From: an uncultured Eubacteriales bacterium
Lineage (GTDB): Bacteria; Bacillota; Clostridia; Oscillospirales; Acutalibacteraceae
Length of the DNA: 64,000 nt
Assembly: GCA_934725425.1 (NCBI GenBank)
Contig: CAKVAX010000004.1
Span: 62,001-126,000, forward strand
Direction: 5' to 3'
Below, piece by piece: positions 18,956 through 27,559 of the stretch. A program made the translations under genes and the position numbers. Each line of letters starts with the position of its first letter. Position 1 is the stretch's first letter. Under the pieces are notes generated by a model. It was not told where the DNA came from. It searched no databases and saw nothing but the letters and a program-made list of their open reading frames with translations.

Positions 18956-20653
18956 TCATTTACTCGCTTTAAAACTGTCTTTCAGTCCTACGCTCCTGTT
19001 AAACACCAAATTTCCGCCATTTGACGCTTCTTTATCAAGGCAAAAATATCCTGTTCTCATGAATTGATATGAGCTTCCGAGCACTGCGGTTTTTAGATAA
19101 TTTTCCAGCTTGCAATTTTTCAATACCTTCAATGAATCAGGGTTTAAAACTTTCATGAAATCGCCCTCGGATTCGGGGTCGGAAACAGAGAATAAATTAT
19201 CGTAAAGATTTATCGTTGCATCAACCGCGGTATTAACGTCCACCCAGTGAATTGTGCTCTTAATTTTTCTTCCGTCCTGAGTATTGCCGCCTCTGGAGTT
19301 TTCGTCGTACTCGCAATAAACTTCGAGCACATTCCCGTCGGAATCTTTTTTGTAGCCGGTGCATTTTACAACATAGGCGGACTTTAAGCGGACTTCGTTG
19401 CCCGGAAATAATCTGAAATATTTTTTGGCAGGTTCTTCCATGAAATCTTCTGCCTCGATATAAACTTCCCTGGAAAAGCTTACACTATGAGTTCCTGCGG
19501 AGGAGTCGTTGGGGTTATTTTCTATTTCAAACACTTCGGTTTTTGCCTGCGGATAATTTATAATTACAAGTTTAATGGGGTTCAAAACGCCCATTACACG
19601 TGTTGCATTAAGGTTTAAATCTTCACGCAAACAATGCTCCAAAAAGGCATATTCAACGGTGCTTATAACCTTGGAAACACCTATTCTTTCGCAGAAATTT
19701 CGAATTGATGCAGGAGTGTAGCCACGACGTCTAAGACCACAAATCGTCGGAAGTCGGGGGTCATCCCAACCGGAAACAACACCTTCTTCGACAAGCTTTC
19801 TGAGTTTACGCTTGCTCATAACCGTGTTATTTATGTTAAGTCTTGCAAACTCGATTTGACGGGGCTTTTGCGGCAATTCGGAATTATTAACAACCCAATC
19901 GTAAAGCGGTCTGTGATCTTCAAATTCGAGAGAACACAAAGAATGAGTAATGCCCTCCATGGCGTCTTCAATGGGGTGAGCATAATCATACATGGGGTAA
20001 ATGCACCACTTATCTCCTGTACGATGATGCGAAGAATGATTTATTCTGTAAATAACGGGGTCGCGCATGTTGAAATTACCTGAACTCAAATCAATTTTGG
20101 CTCTTAACGTCATTTTTCCGTCAGGGAATTCTCCGTTTTTCATTCTTTTGAAAAGTTCGAGGCTTTCACTTGAAGGTCTGTCTCTGTATGGACTTTTTGC
20201 AGGCGTGGAAGCATCTCCGCGGTTAGATTTAACTTCTTCGGGAGTGAGTTCACAAACGTAAGCGAGACCCTTTTCAATAAGCTTGCAAGCGTTTTCATAC
20301 ATAACATCGAAATACTCTGAAGCGTAGTAAAATCTGTCCTCCCAGTCGAAGCCAAGCCACTTTACATCTTCTTTTATGGAATCGACATACTCAACATCCT
20401 CTTTTGAAGGATTGGTATCGTCCATTCTCAGATTGCATTTTCCGGAAAATTTTTTGGCAGCTCCGAAATCAATACATATCGCCTTTGCATGGCCTATGTG
20501 CAAATATCCGTTAGGCTCGGGCGGAAATCTTGTGTGAACGTCTTCGTGAGCGAATCTTCCACCTTCGGAAATATCTTTTTTGATGGCTTCAAAAATAAAA
20601 TTTCCCGCTAAATCATTTTCTTGTTTATCTAAATTTATTTCATTTTTTTCCAT
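18956..20653 (-). CDS. glnS: Glutaminyl-tRNA synthetase
   Basis: 565 residues. Class I synthetase motifs are present: HIGH as [15 protein letters not shown] (about 46-60) and the KMSKS equivalent VMSKRKL. The GlnRS-specific catalytic fold is followed by the two-barrel C-terminal anticodon domain (about 340-550). It charges tRNA-Gln directly. Many Clostridia instead use GatCAB and a nondiscriminating GluRS, so a separate GlnRS is notable. It lies right after gltX, with AAGGAG in the short gap, at the end of the nfo operon. Confidence 0.96.
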   Translation of the reverse strand: MEKNEINLDKQENDLAGNFIFEAIKKDISEGGRFAHEDVHTRFPPEPNGYLHIGHAKAICIDFGAAKKFSGKCNLRMDDTNPSKEDVEYVDSIKEDVKWLGFDWEDRFYYASEYFDVMYENACKLIEKGLAYVCELTPEEVKSNRGDASTPAKSPYRDRPSSESLELFKRMKNGEFPDGKMTLRAKIDLSSGNFNMRDPVIYRINHSSHHRTGDKWCIYPMYDYAHPIEDAMEGITHSLCSLEFEDHRPLYDWVVNNSELPQKPRQIEFARLNINNTVMSKRKLRKLVEEGVVSGWDDPRLPTICGLRRRGYTPASIRNFCERIGVSKVISTVEYAFLEHCLREDLNLNATRVMGVLNPIKLVIINYPQAKTEVFEIENNPNDSSAGTHSVSFSREVYIEAEDFMEEPAKKYFRLFPGNEVRLKSAYVVKCTGYKKDSDGNVLEVYCEYDENSRGGNTQDGRKIKSTIHWVDVNTAVDATINLYDNLFSVSDPESEGDFMKVLNPDSLKVLKNCKLENYLKTAVLGSSYQFMRTGYFCLDKEASNGGNLVFNRSVGLKDSFKASK

Positions 20654-20670
20654 ATTTTTAACTCCTTATA

Positions 20671-22098
20671 TTAAAGCTTTGAAAGAGCATTTTTTATTCT
20701 TTTTAAAGATTCTTCTTTGCCCAGTATTTCCAGTATTTCAACCGCTCCACCCGGAGTCATTGCTTTGCCCGAAACCGCGATTCTTACGGGCCACATGACT
20801 GTTCCGTTTTTCATTTCATTTGATTTGGCAAAATTTATAAGCAAATCGTGGATGGATTCATAAGTCCAAGATTCCAAATTTTCGAACTCCGGTAAAATTT
20901 TTTCCAAAACATTTTTAGAAATTTCAAGATTTGTTTTGCTTTTTTTATTTTCAAACATGTTTACATCATAGTCCGGCAAAGTTCCGAAAAAGTCAATTAA
21001 TTCAGGGATATCCGAAAGCTTGGAAATTCGAGTTTTCAGGAGCTTTGCAATTTTTTTACAGTCACAATTCTTGACAATCTCGCTTATATAAGGGCACGCA
21101 AGGTCTGAAAATTCCTCGTCGGTTTTAAGCTTCATGTATTCGGAGTTGAACCAATCCAATTTTTTATAATCGAAAACAGCTGGAGATTTGCTTATTCTTT
21201 CGGCGGTGAAAATTTTAGTAAGTTCAGAAAGAGAAAAAATTTCTTGATTGCTATCCGGACACCAACCCAAAAACGCTATGTAGTTAACGATCGCCTCGGG
21301 AAGATAGCCTTTTTTCACGAGGTCTTCAAAACTTACCGCGCCGTGACGTTTTGAAAGCTTAGAAACCGTGCCGTCTTCATTTTGACCCATTATCAAAGGC
21401 AGATGAATATAGGTAGGAATTTCCCATCCGAGCGACTCATACAGGAGATTATATTTAGGAGTAGAAGAAAGGTACTCGCAGCCACGAACCACGTGCGTAA
21501 TCTCCATTTCATGGTCATCAACAACATTCGCAAAATTGTATGTAGGGAATCCGTCGCTTTTTATTAATATTTGGTCCTCAAGCTCTTTATTATCAATTGT
21601 AACCTCACCGAAAACAATATCTTTGAATGTCGTTTTGCCTTCCATGGGCATTTTTTGGCGGATAACGTAAGATTTACCCTCGGATAAATTTTTCTGGACT
21701 TCTTCAGGACTTAAATCTCTGCATTTATCTTTGTGACCCGAAACATTTTCTTCGGTTTCGTTTTTTTCGCAAAAGCAATAGTAAGCGGCGCCTTTTTCAA
21801 CAAGTTCTTTGGCGTATGTTAAATATTCTCCTTTTCTTTCGCTTTGTTTGTAAGGACCATATTTTCCGCCTATATCCGGGCCTTCATCGTGGTTCAAACC
21901 TACCATTTTAAGAGTATTATAAATCACAACTTCGGCTCCCTCAACGAATCTGGATCTGTCAGTATCCTCTATTCTTAAAATGAAATCGCCGCCTTGAGAT
22001 TTGGAAATTAAATACTCATAAAGTGCGGTCCTTAAATTACCTATATGCATATATCCTGTGGGGCTTGGGGCAAAACGAGTTCTTACTTTACCATTCAT
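20671..22098 (-). CDS. gltX: Glutamyl-tRNA synthetase
   Basis: 475 residues, with HIGH as APSPTGYMHIGNLRTALYEY (8-27) and KMSKS as SKLSKRHGA. The C-terminal all-helical anticodon domain identifies GluRS rather than GlnRS. Because a GlnRS is encoded next to it, this enzyme is probably discriminating (inference). It lies in the operon nfo - phosphoesterase - vanY-like - gltX - glnS. Confidence 0.96.
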   Translation of the reverse strand: MNGKVRTRFAPSPTGYMHIGNLRTALYEYLISKSQGGDFILRIEDTDRSRFVEGAEVVIYNTLKMVGLNHDEGPDIGGKYGPYKQSERKGEYLTYAKELVEKGAAYYCFCEKNETEENVSGHKDKCRDLSPEEVQKNLSEGKSYVIRQKMPMEGKTTFKDIVFGEVTIDNKELEDQILIKSDGFPTYNFANVVDDHEMEITHVVRGCEYLSSTPKYNLLYESLGWEIPTYIHLPLIMGQNEDGTVSKLSKRHGAVSFEDLVKKGYLPEAIVNYIAFLGWCPDSNQEIFSLSELTKIFTAERISKSPAVFDYKKLDWFNSEYMKLKTDEEFSDLACPYISEIVKNCDCKKIAKLLKTRISKLSDIPELIDFFGTLPDYDVNMFENKKSKTNLEISKNVLEKILPEFENLESWTYESIHDLLINFAKSNEMKNGTVMWPVRIAVSGKAMTPGGAVEILEILGKEESLKRIKNALSKL

Positions 22099-22119
22099 TT
22101 AAATTCTCCTTTTTCAAAA

Positions 22120-23040
22120 TTATCTTAAAAATTTTTCTACATATTCTTCCAGGCAAAGCCCACTATCTTTAATTTTTAGGGCATTCTCTTTTCCAACATA
22201 TCTAAAATGCCACGGCTCATAAATTACGCCTGTGTATTCTTTCCATTTTTTTTGATATCTTTCTATAAAACCATATTTATGAGCATTATCCATCAGCCAT
22301 TTATATTCTTTTGTTTTATAAAAGTCATTTGCTACACCGTTAAAATCAACTGCGAGTCCCGTGTTATGTTCACTGGCTCTGGGACGTGCCACAACCCTTG
22401 CGGCTCGCTTTTCTGCTTCTTCTTGAGTAAGAACAGCTTTGGATTTTTCGCGTTCCACTTGCCTGTTAAAGAGTTTTTTCTGATAATTAATATCTCTATA
22501 TCCGGATGAAATCCACAAAATAATTCCGTCTTTTTTCGCATCGCTTATCATGGATTCCAAATCATCACATGCTACTGCGGAAATTTCTTTTCCTCGGCAA
22601 TTTTTTATTTTAACATTTATATCATTGGAAATAAAATTATCTTTGTTTATAACCATCATTTCATAATCACAAGATTTATTCCAACCGGAAAAATCGTATG
22701 ATTTTTCTATGTTTTCACTGCCGGAATCTGTGCCATTTTCGGTTAATTTTTCGGCTTTTTTTGATTCTCTTTCAATTTCGGATTTACCGAGTTCATTGAG
22801 TTCCCGGGTATCGTTTAAATCGGTTCTTTGTGAAGTAGCGGAGGTTAAGCCTTCGGTTTCGTCCTTATAAAACTGCTTATCTATAAAACTGTAAAATGAA
22901 AAAACTCCGATTCCCAAAACCGCCAAAACTCCGGTGCTTATAAGTCCCCATTTTAGAGTTGTGCCCATCACTTTTTTTGAATTTTGATAGAAATTTTCTT
23001 TTTTACTATCTTTAGGAGATAAACGCTTGTAGCAACCCAT
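22120..23040 (-). CDS. Membrane-anchored VanY-type D,D-carboxypeptidase
   Basis: 306 residues. One membrane segment at about 30-52 is followed by a polar linker and an M15B peptidase domain (about 130-300). Zinc-site motifs are SEHNTGLAVDF (His and Asp) and EPWHFRYVG (His), with the substrate loop SGYRDINYQKKLF. The family trims the terminal D-Ala from peptidoglycan stem peptides outside the membrane. Its presence means the cell wall is kept. Confidence 0.92.
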   Translation of the reverse strand: MGCYKRLSPKDSKKENFYQNSKKVMGTTLKWGLISTGVLAVLGIGVFSFYSFIDKQFYKDETEGLTSATSQRTDLNDTRELNELGKSEIERESKKAEKLTENGTDSGSENIEKSYDFSGWNKSCDYEMMVINKDNFISNDINVKIKNCRGKEISAVACDDLESMISDAKKDGIILWISSGYRDINYQKKLFNRQVEREKSKAVLTQEEAEKRAARVVARPRASEHNTGLAVDFNGVANDFYKTKEYKWLMDNAHKYGFIERYQKKWKEYTGVIYEPWHFRYVGKENALKIKDSGLCLEEYVEKFLR

Positions 23041-23071
23041 TTTTCAAACCCTCCTGCGATGCAGCATTTCA

Positions 23072-26000
23072 TTATTCATAATACAAAATTTTTCCTGAAA
23101 TTTCAACTGACTCCGATGATTTAAAATTAACAATTTCCGGCCTGATTCTTAAAATTACAGATATACCGTTTACAGAGTGAATCTTTCCACCCAAAAGCTT
23201 TATATTACCGAAAGATTCTATGGGAGTGCAAAAATCAGTTTTATTATTTTCGCCAACTATCCCCCTCTGAATTATGATGTTCGAGCCAACTTTCCCGATT
23301 ATACTTTGAATAAATCCCCCATTTACTTTAAGGGTACCCGCAATATCAAAAGCGTATTTATCTTTGTCACAAAGGTATTTCCCGGAATTTACAATTACTT
23401 TTGAAGTCGGGTGAGAAGCGTAAACAATACCGTGATCGGCAAAATTTTGACCGGAACAATTCAGATAAACTGCGGTGTTCTCTCCGGTGGCGCATATTGC
23501 ATATTTTTTAAATCCCACGCCGTAAGCTTTTCCGAAAGAAACATTATCATTCAGTATAAGTACGCTGTTGCTGTGGAGTTCGAAACAGCTCATAGAACGG
23601 TATAGCGAGCCGCATTTTCTATTATTTTCCACACAAACATTATCGGCAAATATTACAAAAGAATTCCTTTCTAATATAAATTTTACATTTGAAAGTTTTG
23701 CATGACCCCTGATGCATATCGGTCTTTCCAAAAATATTTTGTAATTACGGCCAAATTTATTTTCAAATTTTATTTCATCACATAAAGTAATAATCGTGCC
23801 TATGCTTTCATCGCTCAGAGCTTCAATAAACTCGCGCTTGGTTTTAATGGTTGCTATTTTACTTTGCAAAATTTTATTATAATTTAAATTATTTTTATCA
23901 GCCGACAAAAGGTCCGAATAATTTTCAACAAGAACTTTTTCGTTATAATCAAGCCCGTCATATAGAGCAAAAATTCTTTCTAAGCGCTTCGTGTGAGATA
24001 TCCAGGGGCAATCCGGGATATTTTTTATAAATCTGGAAACAGATGCGCTATCAATATGCGCATTTTCAGAACTATCTTTTCGAAGCTCAAAACTGTCAAT
24101 TTTTTCAAAAGTTTTCTTTGAGGAATCAAAAGAAAAAGCATCGAATTTAAAACTATTCTCGGTGACTTCGACGGAAGAATAGACGGGAGATTCCAATTTG
24201 ATAGATTTTTCATACGGAAAATCTATCGGAAAGTATTGTTGATAATTTTTTACTCCGGATGTACCGGGAGTTACAAAAATCGTGCCTTCGGGAGTAAAAT
24301 ATGTCTTTAATGCATATTCGTTTTCGGATATTTTTATTTTTGAAGATAAAATTTTTTCTCCGTGAGCTAAAAGAGGTGTCCTTAAATAAACATGGTCATG
24401 TCCGCCGAATGCTACGTCTATGTTCCCTTCATAAACCAAATTCACTATTTGCTTTCCGATGGATTTCACATCCGGGTCTATGTGGTGAGGACCGTTGGAA
24501 TATGGGCTTTTATGCGTCAAAAGAATTTTCCAAGGAGTTTTTGCGTTTTTTGCCGTACTTAACGCCCAACTGTATTGACGGCGATCAAGTTTTTCGTCAC
24601 AGCCCGTATTGGTGTTAAGAACTATAAAAGTGGCGTTCCCACAAACAAAACTATAGTACGCTCCATAAGAAGAATTTTGAGGAGGAAAATCAGGTATATT
24701 AAAATGAGACAAAACCGAATTTTCAATGCCGTTGTTGGCAGCGAGTGAATTAACTCTGGCTTCGTGGTTGCCGCTTAGAGGCATAACAGGGTAATTTTTC
24801 CATATTTTTGAATCCAAAATCCAATCCCAAAATTCTTCGTTGTTTCCGTCATCTACAAAATCTCCCAAATGGACCATAAAATCGGGATTAGAGGTATTCA
24901 AAAGAGCAGCTTCGACCATTTTTAGGAAGGTTTGGTAATCGCTGTGAACCATGCCCTGAGAATCGGATAAAATTAAAAATTTAACTTTTTTGAAGTCGGG
25001 ATTTATTGTCGTTTCGAAAATATCCGTTGCTTTTTGGTCACCAAAAATTATTCGATAATATATTTTCCCGGGATTTAAATTGCTGAGTTTAACAGAATAT
25101 TTTATGAATTCGGCAATTTTAAAACTTGAAACCAACCCTAAATTCAAAACCGGTATGAGTTTTTTAACCGTTTTGGAAGAAGCTTCGGCAATAATCGAAT
25201 TTTCAAAGTTTTTTGAATAGGAATATTCTATGTGACATTTTTTAATATCGGTATTGGTAAACCATCGGAATTTTCGTTCGCAGTGCGGGTTTTCGCCCAA
25301 ACTTACAGTAATTCCAAAAGGTCGGTCGTGAATATTCACATTACTTTCACACGTGCAATCTTTGTTTATGTCACTCAAAAAATCTTCGGCAAGTTCCAAA
25401 ATTATCTCTCCGGCACCCCTTATAAAGCTGGGGCTTACGTAATTCTGGGCAAAGCTGTAGATAATCTTTTTAACATCTATCCTAAAAAGGCGGATAAGCT
25501 GAGAAATTTGACCTTTGTTTGTTTGCTGATTCAGAAAAGTTCGAAGTGCAAAGGAATCAAATGTAACTTTAAAATTAATAAAAATATTTTCACTGACACT
25601 TGATATCATCTCAGAAATGTACTGAGTAAGAAATTCTATCCATTTTTTTATAAACTTTCCTTTTCGGATATTTTCAAAAGCTTGGTCAGCCCACGGAGGC
25701 ATATCGCTCGACGAGTTATAATAATTAACCAAAATGAGCATAGCCATGTCGTATAAAGTTTTTTCTTCAGAAGTTTCGGGTTTATATATCTGCGTGTCGG
25801 ATAAATTATAAATTATCTCATCTATTTTGTTTATTACATAGGAATCGTCTTTAAGATACTTATTTTCAAGCTGAGATAAAATATCGTCAAATGACCGTAT
25901 TATCTGAAAATCGGTTATTGTGATTTTCTTTATTAAAAATCTTAAAATCCCGCAAGGCTCTATTTGGATGCCGTCAAAACGATATTGAACTTCGAGCCTG

Positions 26001-26209
26001 CCTAAATTTTTTCCGAGTTCTATGGCTCTTTTTTTTGCAAGTTGGTTTTTTATTTTTTTCAGCACAAAAGCATCGGCGTCCTTTCCGGGGAAAAGTGCGC
26101 CAATACTTTTTTTTAATCCGACTTTTTTTATTTTTTCCAAAAACGGTTTCAAAGAATCAATAATTATCTTGCTTATTTGTCCGCCTTTAAAATCATCATT
26201 TTTACTCAT
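23072..26209 (-). CDS. Large metallophosphoesterase with N-terminal unknown and C-terminal repeat domains
   Basis: 1045 residues. Residues 1-290 are unrecognised and partly helical. Residues about 298-405 resemble the fibronectin-like domain before purple acid phosphatases (GITVSLGENP). The calcineurin-like phosphoesterase core spans about 408-640, with SDSQG (416), HLGD (447-450), GNHE (480-483), LLTHKSP and GGHDHVY (602-608); all metal motifs are present. The last 200 residues look like a right-handed beta-helix (repeated short strands such as NSVLILNDNVSFG). No signal peptide is visible, odd for this architecture. Substrate unknown. Confidence 0.8.
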   Translation of the reverse strand: MSKNDDFKGGQISKIIIDSLKPFLEKIKKVGLKKSIGALFPGKDADAFVLKKIKNQLAKKRAIELGKNLGRLEVQYRFDGIQIEPCGILRFLIKKITITDFQIIRSFDDILSQLENKYLKDDSYVINKIDEIIYNLSDTQIYKPETSEEKTLYDMAMLILVNYYNSSSDMPPWADQAFENIRKGKFIKKWIEFLTQYISEMISSVSENIFINFKVTFDSFALRTFLNQQTNKGQISQLIRLFRIDVKKIIYSFAQNYVSPSFIRGAGEIILELAEDFLSDINKDCTCESNVNIHDRPFGITVSLGENPHCERKFRWFTNTDIKKCHIEYSYSKNFENSIIAEASSKTVKKLIPVLNLGLVSSFKIAEFIKYSVKLSNLNPGKIYYRIIFGDQKATDIFETTINPDFKKVKFLILSDSQGMVHSDYQTFLKMVEAALLNTSNPDFMVHLGDFVDDGNNEEFWDWILDSKIWKNYPVMPLSGNHEARVNSLAANNGIENSVLSHFNIPDFPPQNSSYGAYYSFVCGNATFIVLNTNTGCDEKLDRRQYSWALSTAKNAKTPWKILLTHKSPYSNGPHHIDPDVKSIGKQIVNLVYEGNIDVAFGGHDHVYLRTPLLAHGEKILSSKIKISENEYALKTYFTPEGTIFVTPGTSGVKNYQQYFPIDFPYEKSIKLESPVYSSVEVTENSFKFDAFSFDSSKKTFEKIDSFELRKDSSENAHIDSASVSRFIKNIPDCPWISHTKRLERIFALYDGLDYNEKVLVENYSDLLSADKNNLNYNKILQSKIATIKTKREFIEALSDESIGTIITLCDEIKFENKFGRNYKIFLERPICIRGHAKLSNVKFILERNSFVIFADNVCVENNRKCGSLYRSMSCFELHSNSVLILNDNVSFGKAYGVGFKKYAICATGENTAVYLNCSGQNFADHGIVYASHPTSKVIVNSGKYLCDKDKYAFDIAGTLKVNGGFIQSIIGKVGSNIIIQRGIVGENNKTDFCTPIESFGNIKLLGGKIHSVNGISVILRIRPEIVNFKSSESVEISGKILYYE

Positions 26210-26228
26210 CTAAAACTTCCTTCGGCTT

Positions 26229-27059
26229 TCATTCGCAAAACGACTTAACAAGCGTAATTTCTTTTTCATAATCTTCCAAAATTTTGGCAGGAGTTTCGAG
26301 GATAAACACTTTATCTTTAAGCACCGGGTGATTTACAATTCTTTTTATTGCTTCCTCTCCGATTTTTCCATTTCCGATTTTTTCGTGCCTGTCTTTATGA
26401 CTGCCAAGCTTATTTTTACTATCATTAAGGTGTATCACATGCAATCTTTCGAGGCCGATTACTTTATCAAAATTATCTAAAACGCCGTCTAAATCATTTA
26501 CTATGTCATATCCCGCATCAAAAACGTGGCAAGTATCCAAACACACACCCAATTTATCGTCAAGATTTACCTTGTTTATTATTGCTCGAATTTCTTCGAA
26601 TTTGCTCCCTATTTCGGTGCCTTTGCCTGCCATAGTTTCAAGTAGGACTTTCGTTTTTAAGGTAGGTGTCAAAACTTCGTTCAGGGCACTTGAAATTTGC
26701 TCAATTCCGATTTCATTGCCTTGCTTTGTATGGCTGCCGGGGTGGAAATTATAATATCCCCCGCCTATCATGTCTAAAAACTCCAAATCCCCTTTCATCA
26801 AAACTTTTCCGTAGTTTCGAATTCTTTCGGTACGAGAACATAGATTAATAGTGAAAGGCGCGTGAGCTACTATTTCGGCAAAATTATGTTCCTTGCATGC
26901 TCTCAAATATCTGTCCACATCACCCGTATCAATTTTGTGCCAGAAACGTCCAAAAATATTTCTGGTAAAATACTGAAAGGTATTTGCTCCGATAATTTTT
27001 GCTTGAAATGCCGCCGCCGCTAAGCCTTCTTCAGGTATAAGATGGCAACCTATCTTCAT
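26229..27059 (-). CDS. nfo: Endonuclease IV (AP endonuclease)
   Basis: 276 residues, a TIM-barrel zinc enzyme that cleaves 5' of abasic sites in base-excision repair. Conserved zinc-ligand motifs include FHPGSHTKQG, LLETMAGKGTEIG, GVCLDTCHVFDAGYD, HLNDSKNKLGSHKDRHE and FILETPA. First gene of the leftward operon ending with glnS. Confidence 0.96.
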   Translation of the reverse strand: MKIGCHLIPEEGLAAAAFQAKIIGANTFQYFTRNIFGRFWHKIDTGDVDRYLRACKEHNFAEIVAHAPFTINLCSRTERIRNYGKVLMKGDLEFLDMIGGGYYNFHPGSHTKQGNEIGIEQISSALNEVLTPTLKTKVLLETMAGKGTEIGSKFEEIRAIINKVNLDDKLGVCLDTCHVFDAGYDIVNDLDGVLDNFDKVIGLERLHVIHLNDSKNKLGSHKDRHEKIGNGKIGEEAIKRIVNHPVLKDKVFILETPAKILEDYEKEITLVKSFCE

Positions 27060-27147
27060 TATACATCCACCACTTTCACTGTTTTAGTAATTATATTATA
27101 GTGTATTTTCAAAAAATAATAAAACTTTTTTAAATAATAAATATTGA

Positions 27148-27176
27148 TTGACTTTCAGTTAAATTTATAGTATAAT
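27148..27176 (+). promoter_or_regulatory. Promoter of the 64-residue membrane peptide gene
   Basis: TTGACT and TATAAT spaced by exactly 17 bases, in the divergent gap after nfo. Confidence 0.8.
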
Positions 27177-27210
27177 GAAGTTAACCTTGAAAGCATAGGA
27201 GGAGTTTATA

Positions 27211-27405
27211 ATGGAAACAGCATTAAGAGCAATATTAAGTTCAACATTGATAGCAACGGGTCTTTTGATTACTGTCGCGGGAGTCAGAACCGCAATGGGA
27301 AAAATAGATAACGATTCTGCGTCGGAATTATTAAACATATTTTCTGAGGAAAAGCCCCTTGTAGTTAAAGTAATATCTGATAAATCCACAACAATTTATT
27401 ATTAA
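27211..27405 (+). CDS. Small membrane peptide of unknown function
   Basis: Sixty-four residues. One hydrophobic helix lies at about 7-26 (LRAILSSTLIATGLLITVAG). A short polar region and the C-terminus PLVVKVISDKSTTIYY follow. It has a near-consensus promoter, an AGGAGG site and a strong hairpin behind it, so it is a stand-alone transcription unit. I do not recognise a family. Confidence 0.7.
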   Translation: METALRAILSSTLIATGLLITVAGVRTAMGKIDNDSASELLNIFSEEKPLVVKVISDKSTTIYY

Positions 27406-27410
27406 TGAAG

Positions 27411-27442
27411 TCGGATTAAAAATTTAACGATTTTTAATCCGA
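27411..27442 (+). terminator. Terminator-like hairpin after the membrane peptide gene
   Basis: A 13-bp perfect stem (TCGGATTAAAAAT with its complement) around a six-base loop, followed by a moderately T-rich stretch. Confidence 0.7.
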
Positions 27443-27487
27443 TTTAGTTTAATTCTAAAAAGTAAGACGAAAAGTTTCAATTCTATG

Positions 27488-27517
27488 TTGCATTTGATAT
27501 AAAAAATATGGTATTAT
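27488..27517 (+). promoter_or_regulatory. Probable promoter of the double-glycine leader protein
   Basis: TTGCAT and TATTAT spaced by 18 bases, about 40 bases before the start. Confidence 0.5.
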
Positions 27518-27559
27518 ATTCTTGAAATATGTTTATAATCACAAAAGGAGGTTAAAATT

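Noticed and set aside
18956..22119. A T-box riboswitch for gltX or glnS
   Set aside because: The genes follow each other with gaps under 25 bases and no leader, so there is no room for a T-box.
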